From contig NZ_BMNB01000017.1 in NCBI RefSeq assembly GCF_014646235.1, positions 1 to 64,000 of the forward strand: a stretch of 64,000 bases of DNA, given 5' to 3'. The position numbers were made by a program, and so were the translations under genes. This document shows positions 22,788 to 31,952 of the stretch, in pieces. Every line of letters begins with the position of its first letter. Position 1 is the stretch's first letter. Origin of the DNA: Micromonospora sonchi (GTDB lineage Bacteria; Actinomycetota; Actinomycetes; Mycobacteriales; Micromonosporaceae). Below the pieces are notes generated by a model. It ran no database searches. It was not told where the DNA came from and saw only the letters and a list, made by a program, of their open reading frames with translations.

Positions 22788-25700
22788 TCGGCCACCGCCC
22801 CGGCCTCCAGGGTGAACAGTTCGCGCAGCTGGGCGGTGGAGAGCTCGGTGATCCACTGCTCGCCGGTGCCGACGACCGACGCGGCCAGCCCTCGCTTCTC
22901 GGCGATCATCGCGGCTACCTTCTCCTCCACCGTGCCGGCGCAGACGAACTTGCGGACCTGCACCCGGCGGCGCTGTCCGATCCGGAACGCCCGGTCGGTG
23001 GCCTGGTCCTCCACCGCCGGGTTCCACCACCGGTCGACGTGCACCACGTGGTTGGCGGCGGTCAGGGTCAGCCCGGTCCCGCCGGCCTTGAGGGAGAGCA
23101 CGAACAGGGCGGGTCCGTCGTCGGACTGGAACCGCGCGACCAGGCCGTCGCGGTCGGCCTTGGTGACCCCGCCGTGCAGGAACAGCACCTCCCGGCCGAA
23201 CCGGGCCGACAGATGCCCGCGCAGCATCCCGCCGAACTCCGCGTACTGGGTGAACAGCAGGGCCTTCTCCCCCGCCGCGAGGACCTCGTCGAGGATCTCC
23301 TCCAGCCGGGCCAGCTTGCCGGAGCGCCCAGCGAGCGGGGAGTCGTCGCGCAGCAGCTGCGCGGGATGGTTGCAGACCTGCTTGAGTCGGGTCATGGTGG
23401 CCAGCACCAGCCCGCGCCGCTCGATGCCGTCGCTGGACTCGATCCGCGCCAGCATGTCGTCGACCACCGCGCGGTAGAGCGCCGCCTGCTCGGCGGTGAG
23501 GTTGCAGAAGACCTCCATCTCCAGCTTCTCGGGAAGATCGGAGATGATCGACGAGTCGGTCTTGAGCCGGCGCAGCACGAAGGGTCCGGTGATCCGGCGC
23601 AACCGCTGCGCGGTCTCGGCGTCGCCGTGCCGCTCGATCGGCTCGGCGAACCGCTTGCGAAACGTCGCCGCCGGGCCGAGCAACCCCGGGTTGACGAACT
23701 GCATGATGGACCAGAGGTCGGCCAGCCGGTTCTCCACCGGCGTACCGGTCACCGCGATCCGCTGCCGGGCCGGCAGCGCGCGGACCGCCTCGGCCTGCCG
23801 GGTGGCGGCGTTCTTGATGGCCTGCGCCTCGTCCAGCACGACCCGGTTCCAGTCGATGCCGGCGAGGTCAGCCGCGTCCCGGGCAGCCACCGAATAGGTG
23901 GTGAGGACCAGGTCCGCCGCGTGCACGGCGGTCGCGAAACCCTCGCCCCGCGCCCGCTGCGCGCCGTGGTGCACGTGTACGCGCAACGTCGGCGTGAACC
24001 GTGCGGCCTCTCGCTGCCAGTTGCCGACCAGTGACATCGGACAGACCAGCAGGGTCGGCCCGGCCTCCGGCGGGTCGGCGGCGAGCAGCGCCAGCAGTTG
24101 CACCGTCTTGCCGAGTCCCATGTCGTCGGCGAGCACCCCGCCCAGGCCGAGCGACTGGAGGAACGCCAGCCAGGCCAGCCCCCGCCGCTGGTACGGCCGC
24201 AGCGTGCCGTGGAACGACGGCGGCTCGGTCAACGGGGCGAGCCGGCGCTCCACGGAGCCGGCGAGCAGATCACCCAGCGCCCCGTCGGCGGTCACCTCCA
24301 GCACCGGCAGGGCGTCCGGCTGTTCTCCGTCGGCGAGGCCCAGGCGCAGCAGGTCGGCGACGGTCAGCTCGCCGCTGGAGCGCAGCAGGCGCAGCCCGGC
24401 GGCGAGCCGCTTCGGGTCCAGCTCGACCCAGCGGCCGCGCAGTCGCACCAGCGGGGTCTTCAGCTCCGCCAGCCGGGCCAGCTCGTCCGAGGTGAGCGGC
24501 TGGTCCCCGAGCGCCACCTCCCAGCGGTAGTCGACCAGGGCGTCGAGTCCGACCCGGTCGCCGGAACCGGTGACGGTGCCGGGCGCGGGGCGGGAGCCGG
24601 CCCGCAACCGCGCGCCGAGCCGCGCCGAGGGCCGTCGCCACCAGGACGGCAGCAGCACGGTGAAGCCGGCCGCGTGCAGCATCGGCGCGCCCTCGCGCAG
24701 GAACCGGTGGGCGCCCTCGGTGTCCAGCTCCAGCGCCTCCGGCGTGGCGGTGCGCAGCGCCGCGTCCAGCTCGGGCCAGAGCCGGCTGGCCCGGCCCAGC
24801 TCGGCCAGGAGCGTCTCCTGTGGATTGTCGCCGGCGACGGGCCGGCCCGCGCCGCGCCACACCTGGCCGGCGTCGACGTGCAGGCCCGGCTCGTCGGCCG
24901 CGCGCAGGCCGAACTCCACCCGCCAGGTGTCCGGGGTCGCCACGGCGGTGTCGAGGTCGGCGGGGAGCACGGTCAGCGGGTCGTCGATCTCCTCGGTCGC
25001 CGGCTCGATCAGCCGGAAACTGGCCCGTACCGACCCGCCGGCGGCGTCGCGCTGCCAGGCGTCCAGTTCATCACGAAGGGTGTGCAGCGCCGCCGGGTCG
25101 GCGGTGAACTCGCGACGCAGCCCGGTCAGCGCGCCCAGCCAGGGTGCCACCGCGCCGGTGTTCCGCACCCCTCGGCTCAGGGTGGCCTCCGGCAGGGCCG
25201 CCCGCACCGCCGCGTCGGTGAGCGCGTCGAGCGCGTCGGCGACCAGCAACCCCGGCGCGTCGGCGGCCGGGCGGGACGCGCCGCCGGCCGGGCGGGTCCG
25301 GTCACGGTGGGACCGGCCGCTCCGGCGGGGGTGGGCGGCATCCGGTGTGCCCTCGGCGGCCGGCATCCCGGACAGGTCCGCCTCGACCACCGCGCGGGTG
25401 GCCGGCGGCAGGGCCAGCGCCAGCGCCCGCGCCCAGGCGGCGTCGGTCCCGGTGAGCAGCGGTCGCCACACCGCGCGGGCCGGCACGCCGTCTTCCTTGG
25501 CGACACGGCGTGCCGGCCCGGCCGAGGCAGCGCGGCGTGCCGGCCCAGCCGAGGCAACGCGGCGTGCCGGTCCGGCGCCGGCGGTGGGATGCGCCGGGTC
25601 GGGCAGGTCGGCGAGGCCGGGCAGGACGCGGCCCCGGGTGGCCAGGTCGGCGGCGAAGGCGCCCAGTTCGGCCAGGTGCCGCAGGCTCGCGCCGGACGCG

Positions 25701-26071
25701 GCGGCCAGCCCGTCGAGGGCACGGAGCAGCGGCAACGCGGCGTCTGGGGCGTACGTCAGGATGGGCACCCGCCAGCCGGCCAGGGTGACCGGGCCGCGGG
25801 CCGGCGGCACGTCGGAGGTCCGGACCAGCTCCGGCGAGTCCAGCGGCGAGCCGGCGCGGGTGGGCAGGCTGAGCAACGCGGTGCCCAGGTCCGTCGGTTC
25901 GGCTGCTCCGGCCAGCGCGGCGACCAGCGTGGCGTGCTCGGCGGCGAACGGGTGCGGACGTTCCCGGGGCGCCCGACCGGGCCGACGCGCCACCTCCGTC
26001 GGCCGGGTGCTGTCCTCGGCCCAGACGGCCAGCCCCGGCCCGGCCACCCACACCCCGTGCACGACCAGCAC
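22784..26071 (-). CDS. SNF2-family DEAD/DEAH helicase
   Basis: 1095 residues from a GTG at 26071; frames open further to 26140 but those codons are repeat copy C. The N-terminal ~500 residues are Ala/Arg-rich and specific to actinobacteria. The C-terminal half is a complete Swi2/Snf2 motor: LADDMGLGKTVQLLALL (Walker A), LVCPMSLVGNW, LVLTTYSVAARD, VVLDEAQAIKN (DEAQ), VTGTPVEN, then LLFTQYAEFGG, LSLKAGGTGLTLT and DRAFRIGQ. It is an ATP-driven double-strand DNA translocase, presumably in repair or transcription recycling. It is followed by the coupled SWIM protein. Confidence 0.93.
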   Translation of the reverse strand: MLVVHGVWVAGPGLAVWAEDSTRPTEVARRPGRAPRERPHPFAAEHATLVAALAGAAEPTDLGTALLSLPTRAGSPLDSPELVRTSDVPPARGPVTLAGWRVPILTYAPDAALPLLRALDGLAAASGASLRHLAELGAFAADLATRGRVLPGLADLPDPAHPTAGAGPARRVASAGPARRAASAGPARRVAKEDGVPARAVWRPLLTGTDAAWARALALALPPATRAVVEADLSGMPAAEGTPDAAHPRRSGRSHRDRTRPAGGASRPAADAPGLLVADALDALTDAAVRAALPEATLSRGVRNTGAVAPWLGALTGLRREFTADPAALHTLRDELDAWQRDAAGGSVRASFRLIEPATEEIDDPLTVLPADLDTAVATPDTWRVEFGLRAADEPGLHVDAGQVWRGAGRPVAGDNPQETLLAELGRASRLWPELDAALRTATPEALELDTEGAHRFLREGAPMLHAAGFTVLLPSWWRRPSARLGARLRAGSRPAPGTVTGSGDRVGLDALVDYRWEVALGDQPLTSDELARLAELKTPLVRLRGRWVELDPKRLAAGLRLLRSSGELTVADLLRLGLADGEQPDALPVLEVTADGALGDLLAGSVERRLAPLTEPPSFHGTLRPYQRRGLAWLAFLQSLGLGGVLADDMGLGKTVQLLALLAADPPEAGPTLLVCPMSLVGNWQREAARFTPTLRVHVHHGAQRARGEGFATAVHAADLVLTTYSVAARDAADLAGIDWNRVVLDEAQAIKNAATRQAEAVRALPARQRIAVTGTPVENRLADLWSIMQFVNPGLLGPAATFRKRFAEPIERHGDAETAQRLRRITGPFVLRRLKTDSSIISDLPEKLEMEVFCNLTAEQAALYRAVVDDMLARIESSDGIERRGLVLATMTRLKQVCNHPAQLLRDDSPLAGRSGKLARLEEILDEVLAAGEKALLFTQYAEFGGMLRGHLSARFGREVLFLHGGVTKADRDGLVARFQSDDGPALFVLSLKAGGTGLTLTAANHVVHVDRWWNPAVEDQATDRAFRIGQRRRVQVRKFVCAGTVEEKVAAMIAEKRGLAASVVGTGEQWITELSTAQLRELFTLEAGAVAE

Positions 26072-26084
26072 GCGCCCCCCAACC

Positions 26085-26140
26085 GTAAGGAAGGGCCCCC
26101 TTTTAACGCCTGCGGTAGAGGAGGGGCCCCCTGTTAACAC
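26085..26140 (-). repeat. 58-bp double-GGGGCCC intergenic repeat, copy C (minus orientation)
   Basis: Reverse-oriented copy: starts on the plus strand GTAAGGAAGGGCCCCCTTTT, with ACGCC in the middle and CCTGTTAACAC at the end. It lies between divergent genes, so here it cannot be a simple end-of-gene terminator. It is in the 5' region of the helicase. Confidence 0.8.
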
Positions 26141-26182
26141 TCGGGCCAGGATAGGCGGCAGCGACCGGCTACCGTCGGCGCC

Positions 26183-27049
26183 ATGTACGACCTGTTGGTG
26201 ATCGGCGGCCTCGGGGTGGACGTGCGGGTACGGGTACCCGGTCTGCCGCTACCGGTGGTCGACTCCGTCACCGTCGAACCGATCGACCTGCGGATCGGCA
26301 ACACCGGCGCCGGTGTGGTGCTCGCCGCGCACGCGCTCGGGCTGCGAGTGGCGGTGGTCGACGCGATCGGCGCGGACCCGGCCGGTGACGTGGTCCGGGC
26401 CGCGCTGGGCCGCACCGGGATCACCGCCGTGCTGGCCGAGGACCCGGCCGGCACCCGGCGATCGGTGAACCTGGTCGACCCGGCCGGCCGCCGGATGTCG
26501 CTGTACGACCCCCGGGCCGGGGGGCCCGCGCCGTTCCCGGCCGCCCAACTGGCGGCGCTTGCCCACGACGCCACCCACGTCCACCTGTCGATCATGGGTT
26601 GGGTCCGGGAGCTGCTGCCCGCCCTTCGCGACGTGCTGGGCGAGGGGGTGGGCACCTCCACCGACCTGCACGACTGGGACGGAGAGAATGCGTACCATCG
26701 CCCCTTCGCCGACCTCGCCGAGCTGGTGCTGGTCAGCGGCGCTGCCCTGGGCGACCGGGCGGGCGCGGCGGCTGCCGCGCTGGCGCCGCGGCCCGTGCTG
26801 GTGACCCGCGGCGGCGACGGCGCGGACCTGCACCTCGGTGGAGAGGTCAGCCGGGTGCCGGCGGCCACGCCGCCCGGCCCGGTGGTCGACACCAATGGGG
26901 CCGGCGACGCGTTCGCCGCCGGGATCATCGCGGCCCGGCTGCGCGGAGCGACCTGGCGGGAGGCCGCCGGGTACGCCGCCCGGGTCGCCGCGGCGGCCTG
27001 CACCCACGACGGCATGGAGTACCCGCCCGGCCTGCTGCCCCGGCCCTGA
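26183..27049 (+). CDS. PfkB-family carbohydrate kinase
   Basis: 288 residues. The ribokinase fold begins LLVIGGLGVDVRVRV; RIGNTGAGVVLAAHALG is the N-terminal signature and DTNGAGDAFAAGI near residue 240 is the C-terminal signature with the catalytic Asp and anion hole. It would phosphorylate a sugar or nucleoside with ATP in the cytosol; the substrate cannot be told. It is divergent from the helicase with repeat copy C in between. Confidence 0.9.
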   Translation: MYDLLVIGGLGVDVRVRVPGLPLPVVDSVTVEPIDLRIGNTGAGVVLAAHALGLRVAVVDAIGADPAGDVVRAALGRTGITAVLAEDPAGTRRSVNLVDPAGRRMSLYDPRAGGPAPFPAAQLAALAHDATHVHLSIMGWVRELLPALRDVLGEGVGTSTDLHDWDGENAYHRPFADLAELVLVSGAALGDRAGAAAAALAPRPVLVTRGGDGADLHLGGEVSRVPAATPPGPVVDTNGAGDAFAAGIIAARLRGATWREAAGYAARVAAAACTHDGMEYPPGLLPRP

Positions 27050-27185
27050 CGTTCGACCGGGAGCCGACCCACTGCGGCTCCCGGATCAGGATGCCGGTGG
27101 GAGCGGTGCGCTCGTCCACCCGACCCGGGACCGCGCCTACGGCCCGCCGCTGCCGACACCCTGGCCGGCGGCGCCCGGTGCCGCT

Positions 27186-27707
27186 TCAGACGGAGCCGGT
27201 CGCGCCGTCGGTGAGTTCGCGCAGGATGTCGGCGTGCCCGACGTGCCGGGCGGTCTCCTCGACCAGGTGCACCAGGATCCAGCGCAGCGACACCTCGCCG
27301 AGCTGCGGATGCGGCACCACGTGATCGAGGTCGAAGCGCGCGGCGACCTCCCGGGAGCGGGCGCAGACGCGCTCGTAGTCGGCAGCCAGGCTCTCCACCG
27401 TGTCGCTCCCGGTCAGGGTGAAGCTGGCCAGCGCCGCCTGCTCGGTGGTGGGGAACGCCTCGCCCGGGGCCGGGTCGAGCAGGATGTGGAACCAACTCCG
27501 CTCGACCACGGTGAGGTGCTTGACCAGCCCGGCGAGCGTGGTGGCCGACGGCACCAGGCGGCGGGCCGCGTCGGCGTCGGAAAGGTCGCGCACCTTGCGC
27601 AGGAGCATCGCCCGGTGGAAATCGAGGAAGGATTCGAGGACGTTTCGTTCGTCCGCCACCCGGTTGACCACCGGGCCGAGCGTCTGATCGATCGAGATCT
27701 CCGCCAT
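27186..27707 (-). CDS. DinB/DUF664-family protein
   Basis: 173 residues from the ATG at 27707. Four-helix bundle pattern with metal-ligand histidines: LVKHLTVVERSWFH, and the C-terminal RWILVHLVEETARHVGHADILRE, as in DUF664 (DinB superfamily, related to mycothiol-dependent enzymes). It is probably a thiol-dependent transferase or hydrolase; substrate unknown. The gene stands alone, convergent with the kinase. Confidence 0.88.
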   Translation of the reverse strand: MAEISIDQTLGPVVNRVADERNVLESFLDFHRAMLLRKVRDLSDADAARRLVPSATTLAGLVKHLTVVERSWFHILLDPAPGEAFPTTEQAALASFTLTGSDTVESLAADYERVCARSREVAARFDLDHVVPHPQLGEVSLRWILVHLVEETARHVGHADILRELTDGATGSV

Positions 27708-27792
27708 GTGCGTGAGGATAGGCGCGCCGAGCCGGCGACGCTGCCCCGCTACATCCGCTGCGCGACGGCGGCGGGCGCGGCAGGATGGGCGC

Positions 27793-27999
27793 ATGGCATC
27801 AACGGTTGAGATCCCCCTGGTGGGCGGCGCGGCCGACGGCGAGACGATCACCGTCGAACTGGACCCGAACGGGCGGCCCCCGCTGACCCACCACCATCTG
27901 GGTCCGGCCGGCCTGGCCGAGGCGGACATCTACGAGTTGGAATCGGTCGAGACCGAACCGCAGCGCTGGCGCTACTGCTGGCGCGGGTCGGCGGGCTGA
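27793..27999 (+). CDS. Small hypothetical protein
   Basis: 68 residues from an ATG at 27793, highly coding in composition. STVEIPLVGGAADGETITVELDPNGRPP suggests a beta-hairpin protein; the end is YELESVETEPQRWRYCWRG. The pattern (repeat of short strands, one Cys near the C-terminus) occurs in small actinobacterial proteins of unknown function. Divergent from DinB. Confidence 0.65.
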   Translation: MASTVEIPLVGGAADGETITVELDPNGRPPLTHHHLGPAGLAEADIYELESVETEPQRWRYCWRGSAG

Positions 28000-28062
28000 G
28001 CGAGACCCTCCCCGGCCGACGGCCTGAGCGCGGGCGCTCCCCGGCCGGTCGGTCAGCCCCGG

Positions 28063-29208
28063 TCAGGAGCCGGCCTCGGCCAGGGGACGGCTGCGTAGGC
28101 TCTCCAGCACCGCCCCGATGACCCGCGACGTGCCCCGGGCCTCCTCGCAGACCTGCGCCACCCGCTGCGCGGTGTGCTCCGCCCGCTGGTCGCGCTCGTC
28201 CCACAACTGGTCCACCTCGGCCAGCAGCGGGCCCTCCACCTCCCGCTCCACGCCGCGCAGCGCCGGCACCCCCAGCCGCTGGGCCAGGTCGAAGACCTTT
28301 CCGGCGTACGGCAGGGGCAGGAACGGCGTACCCATCATCGCGGCGAAGATCAGGAAGTGCAGCCGCATGCCGACCGCCAGGTCGAAGTGGCTCATCAGCC
28401 CCAACACCTGCTGCGGCGAGTAGGTGCCGTGCAGGATCCGCCCCCGCTCCGCCGCGATCATGTGCGACAGCACGCCGTGCGAGTGCCGGATGTCGTCGCG
28501 CTCCATCGGCACGAACAGCACGTGGGCGTCGATCCGGTGCACCAGGAAGTCGCCGATCTGGGCCAGCAGCCGGTGATAGGCGTCCACGTCGAGCCGTTCG
28601 GCGGCCCGCCCCGGCTCCCGCACGCTCATCCCCACCAGCCGTTTGCCGTCCGGCACGCCCTCCTCGCGCAGCATGCTCGCCGGAAACTCCTCCGGTTTCA
28701 GCAGGAACGCCGGGTCGGCGGTGACGGTGATCGGGTTGAGCAGACCGGCCTCCTCCAGCACCATCCGCGACTCCTGGTCGCGTACGGTCACCTCGGTGGC
28801 TTCGCCGAGGGTCTCCCGGACCATGCCGGTGTCCACCACATCGCTGAGCGGCCCGACGCCGACCGCGTACGTCAGCAGCGGCAGGCCACGCTCCTGCGCG
28901 ACGCGGACCACCCGCAGGTAACGGCGCGCCTCCTTGTCGTAGAGGATGCCGCCGCCGCCGAGGATGAGCAGATCCAGCTGAGACAGTACGACAGCGGAGT
29001 CGCTGCGGCTGACCCCCTCCCACGGCACCGCCTCCACATCCGGGTGCGCCTGCCGGGTGTGCTCCGGGTTGCGGGAGAAGACGATGATCCGCCCGGTCGG
29101 CTCCTGCTGCCGCAGGTCGGTCAGCAGTCCGGTGAGGATGGCCTCGTCGCCGAGGTTGCGCCCACCGTACGAACCGAGCACGCCGATGGTCAGTCCGGCA
29201 CGCGTCAT
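28063..29208 (-). CDS. Polysaccharide pyruvyltransferase family protein
   Basis: 381 residues from an ATG at 29208 following GGGGAGGAGC. LTIGVLGSYGGRNLGDEAILTGLL is the N-terminal signature of the pyruvyltransferase (CsaB/WcaK) fold; GGGGILYD follows at about 90, then VTADPAFLL and VGMRLHFLIFAAMMGTPFL in the C-terminal half. Such enzymes add pyruvyl ketals to cell-wall polysaccharide or teichoic acid. The acceptor is unknown. It is divergent from a phosphotransferase gene. Confidence 0.87.
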   Translation of the reverse strand: MTRAGLTIGVLGSYGGRNLGDEAILTGLLTDLRQQEPTGRIIVFSRNPEHTRQAHPDVEAVPWEGVSRSDSAVVLSQLDLLILGGGGILYDKEARRYLRVVRVAQERGLPLLTYAVGVGPLSDVVDTGMVRETLGEATEVTVRDQESRMVLEEAGLLNPITVTADPAFLLKPEEFPASMLREEGVPDGKRLVGMSVREPGRAAERLDVDAYHRLLAQIGDFLVHRIDAHVLFVPMERDDIRHSHGVLSHMIAAERGRILHGTYSPQQVLGLMSHFDLAVGMRLHFLIFAAMMGTPFLPLPYAGKVFDLAQRLGVPALRGVEREVEGPLLAEVDQLWDERDQRAEHTAQRVAQVCEEARGTSRVIGAVLESLRSRPLAEAGS

Positions 29209-29370
29209 CCGTCGCTCCTCCCCAGGTGCGTCCGCCCGGTGCTTCCCCGTTGCGACCGGGAACACTCCTCCGCCCGGCCGCGCCGGAGCTGTCCTGGACG
29301 GTGTCCGGGTGCTCCGGGGCCAGACGTCCGGGCAGGAACCGGGTTGCCGTGGGCCGCCGGTGCCGGCACC

Positions 29371-30318
29371 GTGGACGGTGTGCAGGTGGGTACGAAGAAT
29401 CGGCTCCGCTGGGGGCAACTGCCCCGGCATGTCCGGTTCGCCGTCGAGGAGATCCTCGGCGACCGGGTGGTGGCGGCCGTGTCGCAGCCGGGCGGCTACT
29501 CCCCCGGCACCGCCGACCGGGTCCGCACCGCCGGTGGCCGGCGGGCCTTCGTCAAGGCGGCCAGCCCGGCGCAGAACCCGGACACCCCGGTGATGCACCG
29601 CGCCGAGGCGCGCATCACCGCCGCGCTGCCGGCGTACGCACCGACCCCCCGGCTGCTCGGTTGCCACGACGACGGTTACTGGGTGGCCCTGGTCCTCACC
29701 GACGTCGACGGGCGGCACCCGGCCACCCCGTGGCGGGCCGACGAGTTGGCCGCCGTGCTGGCGGCACTGGAGTCGATGGCCGCGGCGTTGACCCCCACGC
29801 CGGTGCCGGAGGTACCAACCATCGCCGCGCACCTGGCCGAGGATTTCGCCGGCTGGCGTCTGATCGCCGAGGACCCACCGCCCAACCTGGACCCGTGGGC
29901 TCGGGCGCACCTGGACGACCTCGTCGCGGCGGCGGAGCACGGCCTCACCGCGCTGACCGGCGACACCCTCTGCCACGTCGACGTCCGCGCCGACAACCTG
30001 CTGGTCGACGCGGCCGGCCGGGTCACCGTGGTCGACTGGCCGTGGGCGTCCCGTGGACCCGCCTGGCTGGACACCGCGATGCTGCTGGTGGACGTACGCC
30101 TGCACGGTGGTCATGACACCGAGGCCCTGCTGCGCCGGCTGCCGGTCATCGCGGACGTCGACCCGGAAGCGATCACCGGTCTCTACGCCGGCCTGGCCGG
30201 CTTCTTCACCGACCGGGCCCGCCGTCCACCGCCGCCCGGCATCCCCACCGTCCGGGCCTTCCAGCGGGCCCAGTCCGAGGCGGTGCTCAATTGGCTGACC
30301 GAGCGCCTGCCATCCTGA
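29371..30318 (+). CDS. Aminoglycoside phosphotransferase-like (APH) kinase
   Basis: 315 residues from a GTG at 29371; GTG codons at 29380 and 29386 are alternative starts and none has a clear ribosome site. LCHVDVRADNLLVD is the catalytic loop (HxDxxxxN) and VTVVDWPWASRG supplies the DxD-like metal Asp. The fold phosphorylates small molecules or modifies antibiotics; no drug specificity is visible. It ends before the palindromic repeat at 30364. Confidence 0.83.
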   Translation: MDGVQVGTKNRLRWGQLPRHVRFAVEEILGDRVVAAVSQPGGYSPGTADRVRTAGGRRAFVKAASPAQNPDTPVMHRAEARITAALPAYAPTPRLLGCHDDGYWVALVLTDVDGRHPATPWRADELAAVLAALESMAAALTPTPVPEVPTIAAHLAEDFAGWRLIAEDPPPNLDPWARAHLDDLVAAAEHGLTALTGDTLCHVDVRADNLLVDAAGRVTVVDWPWASRGPAWLDTAMLLVDVRLHGGHDTEALLRRLPVIADVDPEAITGLYAGLAGFFTDRARRPPPPGIPTVRAFQRAQSEAVLNWLTERLPS

Positions 30319-30363
30319 CCCCCACCCCATCCACCCACCCCACCCCACTCCACCCACTCCAGC

Positions 30364-30424
30364 GTTGATCATGAGGTTAGCGGCAGTTGTTGATCTTCAA
30401 AGTGCCGCTAACCTCATGATCAAC
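30364..30424. repeat. Perfect palindromic repeat, copy 1
   Basis: GTTGATCATGAGGTTAGCGG starts a 22-base arm (30364-30385) that pairs exactly with 30403-30424 over a 17-base loop that itself contains GTTGATC. A second copy lies at 44575. Between converging genes here, so it could terminate both. Confidence 0.9.
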
Positions 30425-30440
30425 AGGGTTGTCGTGGGGG

Positions 30441-31238
30441 TCAGGTGGGTGGGGTGGAGGGGTGGGTCAGGAAGGGGAGCACCGTTGCGGGGAGGATCGG
30501 CGAGTCGACGATGTCGTAGTGGGTGAGGCCGGGCAGCACGGCCAGCCGGGCACCGGGGCGGTCGGTGCCGTCCCAGCCGGCATCCCGGTGCCCGCCGCCG
30601 AGCAGGCCGAAGAACTCCACCATGTGCGCCGGGCGCACCGAGTCGGCGTCGGCGTAGACCAGCATGGTGGGCGTGGTCATGGCGGCCACCTCCGCCGACC
30701 AGTCGTACTCGCGGCGCAGCAGCTCGCCGGTCTTGGCCCAGAGTCTCGGCCAGTCCTGCGGGCGAAGCGCGAGGCGCTGGTGGAGCTGATGCGACGGGAT
30801 GCCCCGCATCCGCTCGCCGGCCGCCTCGTCGGGCTCGGGCATCCCGGCGAGCACCTCCGGAAACCAGCCCTGCCGCCGGCACGGCGCGGAGACCACCACC
30901 AGCCTGCGCAGCAGTTCCCGGTGCTGGATCGCCAGCCGCAGGGCCACCCCGCCGCCGAGGGAGAAGCCCAGCACGTCGACCTCGGCCAGGCCAAGGCGGA
31001 CGATCAGCGCGGCGACGTCGTCGGCCATCGACTCGTACCGCAGCGGCCGGTCGACGTCGGCGGTGCGCCCGTGGCCCTGAAGGTCGACGCCGATCACCCG
31101 CCGCCGATCGGCGAGCGCGGGCCGGATCGCGGCGAACGTCTCGACCGCGCCGAAACCGCCGTGCAGCAGCACCAGCGGCCGCCCCGAACCGTGCGTCTCG
31201 TGCCACAGCCGGACACCGTTGACCTCCGCATAACTCAC
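30441..31238 (-). CDS. Alpha/beta hydrolase
   Basis: 265 residues. LVLLHGGFGAVETF is the oxyanion-hole region, VDVLGFSLGGGVALRLA the nucleophile elbow (GFSLGG), LVYADADSVRP the acid Asp and LTHYDIVDS the catalytic His. No lid or signal peptide is seen, so it is a cytosolic esterase or C-C hydrolase of unknown substrate. It faces the phosphotransferase, with the palindrome between the two stops. Confidence 0.9.
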   Translation of the reverse strand: MSYAEVNGVRLWHETHGSGRPLVLLHGGFGAVETFAAIRPALADRRRVIGVDLQGHGRTADVDRPLRYESMADDVAALIVRLGLAEVDVLGFSLGGGVALRLAIQHRELLRRLVVVSAPCRRQGWFPEVLAGMPEPDEAAGERMRGIPSHQLHQRLALRPQDWPRLWAKTGELLRREYDWSAEVAAMTTPTMLVYADADSVRPAHMVEFFGLLGGGHRDAGWDGTDRPGARLAVLPGLTHYDIVDSPILPATVLPFLTHPSTPPT

Positions 31239-31382
31239 CCGCCGCCCCTCCCGTCTGGCCGCCCACCGATCCCACCCGGAGGCCCGTACGCGTCGGAGGG
31301 CTGGCTGGCCCTGGTCGCGCGCCGGACCTGCCTATCCTGGACGGATCGTACGATCTTGCTGCCGACGTGGGGAGGGACCGGT

Positions 31383-31644
31383 ATGTCCGAGCGGCGTCGG
31401 AACCCGTTGACGAACCCGACCCCCGATCCGCATCTGTGTTCCCCCGATATGCGCCTACGCATGCTGGGGCGGGTGCCCATGTTCGCGGACCTGGATTCGG
31501 ACGACCTGGCACAGGTGGACCGGCATTGCCCGCGCGTACGCCGGCCGTGGGAGGGCGGGACCCTGCTGGACGTGCCCTTGACCCGGGAGGATCTGGCCGC
31601 GATGACGGGGGCCGCGACCGAGTCGGTCAGCCGGATGCGACCAG
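31383..31644 (+). pseudogene. Crp/Fnr-family regulator relic
   Basis: The frame from 31383 gives MRLRMLGRVPMFADLDSDDL, the start of a Crp/Fnr effector domain, but jumps directly to LDVPLTREDLAAMTGAATES, which is the C-terminal helix-turn-helix. Roughly 100 intervening residues are missing, and the tail beyond is out of register. A CPDMRLRML-type Cys remains, hinting at an Fe-S or NO-type regulator. Immediately followed by a P-type ATPase fragment. Confidence 0.75.
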
Positions 31645-31645
31645 G

Positions 31646-31806
31646 GATCGTACGGAGGTCCTGCGCTGGGCGGCCCTGGCCGAAGCGGGCTCCGAACACC
31701 CCCTGGCCCGGCCGGTTCTGGACGCAGCCGCGGCGGCCGGTGTCGCGGCCGACGGGCTTCCCGACTCCGTCCTCGTCGTGATCGTCAACGCCATGCGCCT
31801 GCTCCG
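31646..31806 (+). pseudogene. Heavy-metal P-type ATPase fragment
   Basis: A short stretch in a different frame reads EVLRWAALAEAGSEHPLARP, the conserved segment around the HP motif (SEHPLA) of the nucleotide-binding domain of copper/zinc P1B ATPases, and then jumps to VLVVIVNAMRLLR, which resembles the C-terminal NALRL end. Nearly everything between is gone. Together with the Crp/Fnr relic it marks a deleted metal-efflux locus. Confidence 0.7.
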
Positions 31807-31884
31807 CCACCGGCCACCCACCGGAGCACCCCAGCCAACCCGCGCTCCGATCGCCGCCCTCTCCACCGGTTGATCTCCGGAGTA

Positions 31885-31923
31885 CGCACCAGGCCCGGGC
31901 CCACGGGGCTCGGGCCTGGTGCG
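31885..31923. terminator. Strong bidirectional-looking hairpin
   Basis: An 18-base arm (31885-31902, starting CGCACCAGGCCCGG) pairs with 31906-31923 with one mismatch and a three-base loop, between the relic locus and the end of the converging TetR gene. Confidence 0.75.
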
Positions 31924-31952
31924 TCCTCGCCCACGACTTCGGCGTCGCGTGT

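Noticed and set aside
28174..29370. Plus-strand frame joined in front of the phosphotransferase
   Set aside because: It mirrors the pyruvyltransferase gene; the family homology starts only near 29,400.
31646..31806. Functional P-type ATPase
   Set aside because: No DKTGT phosphorylation site, metal-binding CPC or membrane helices remain; only about 50 residues survive.
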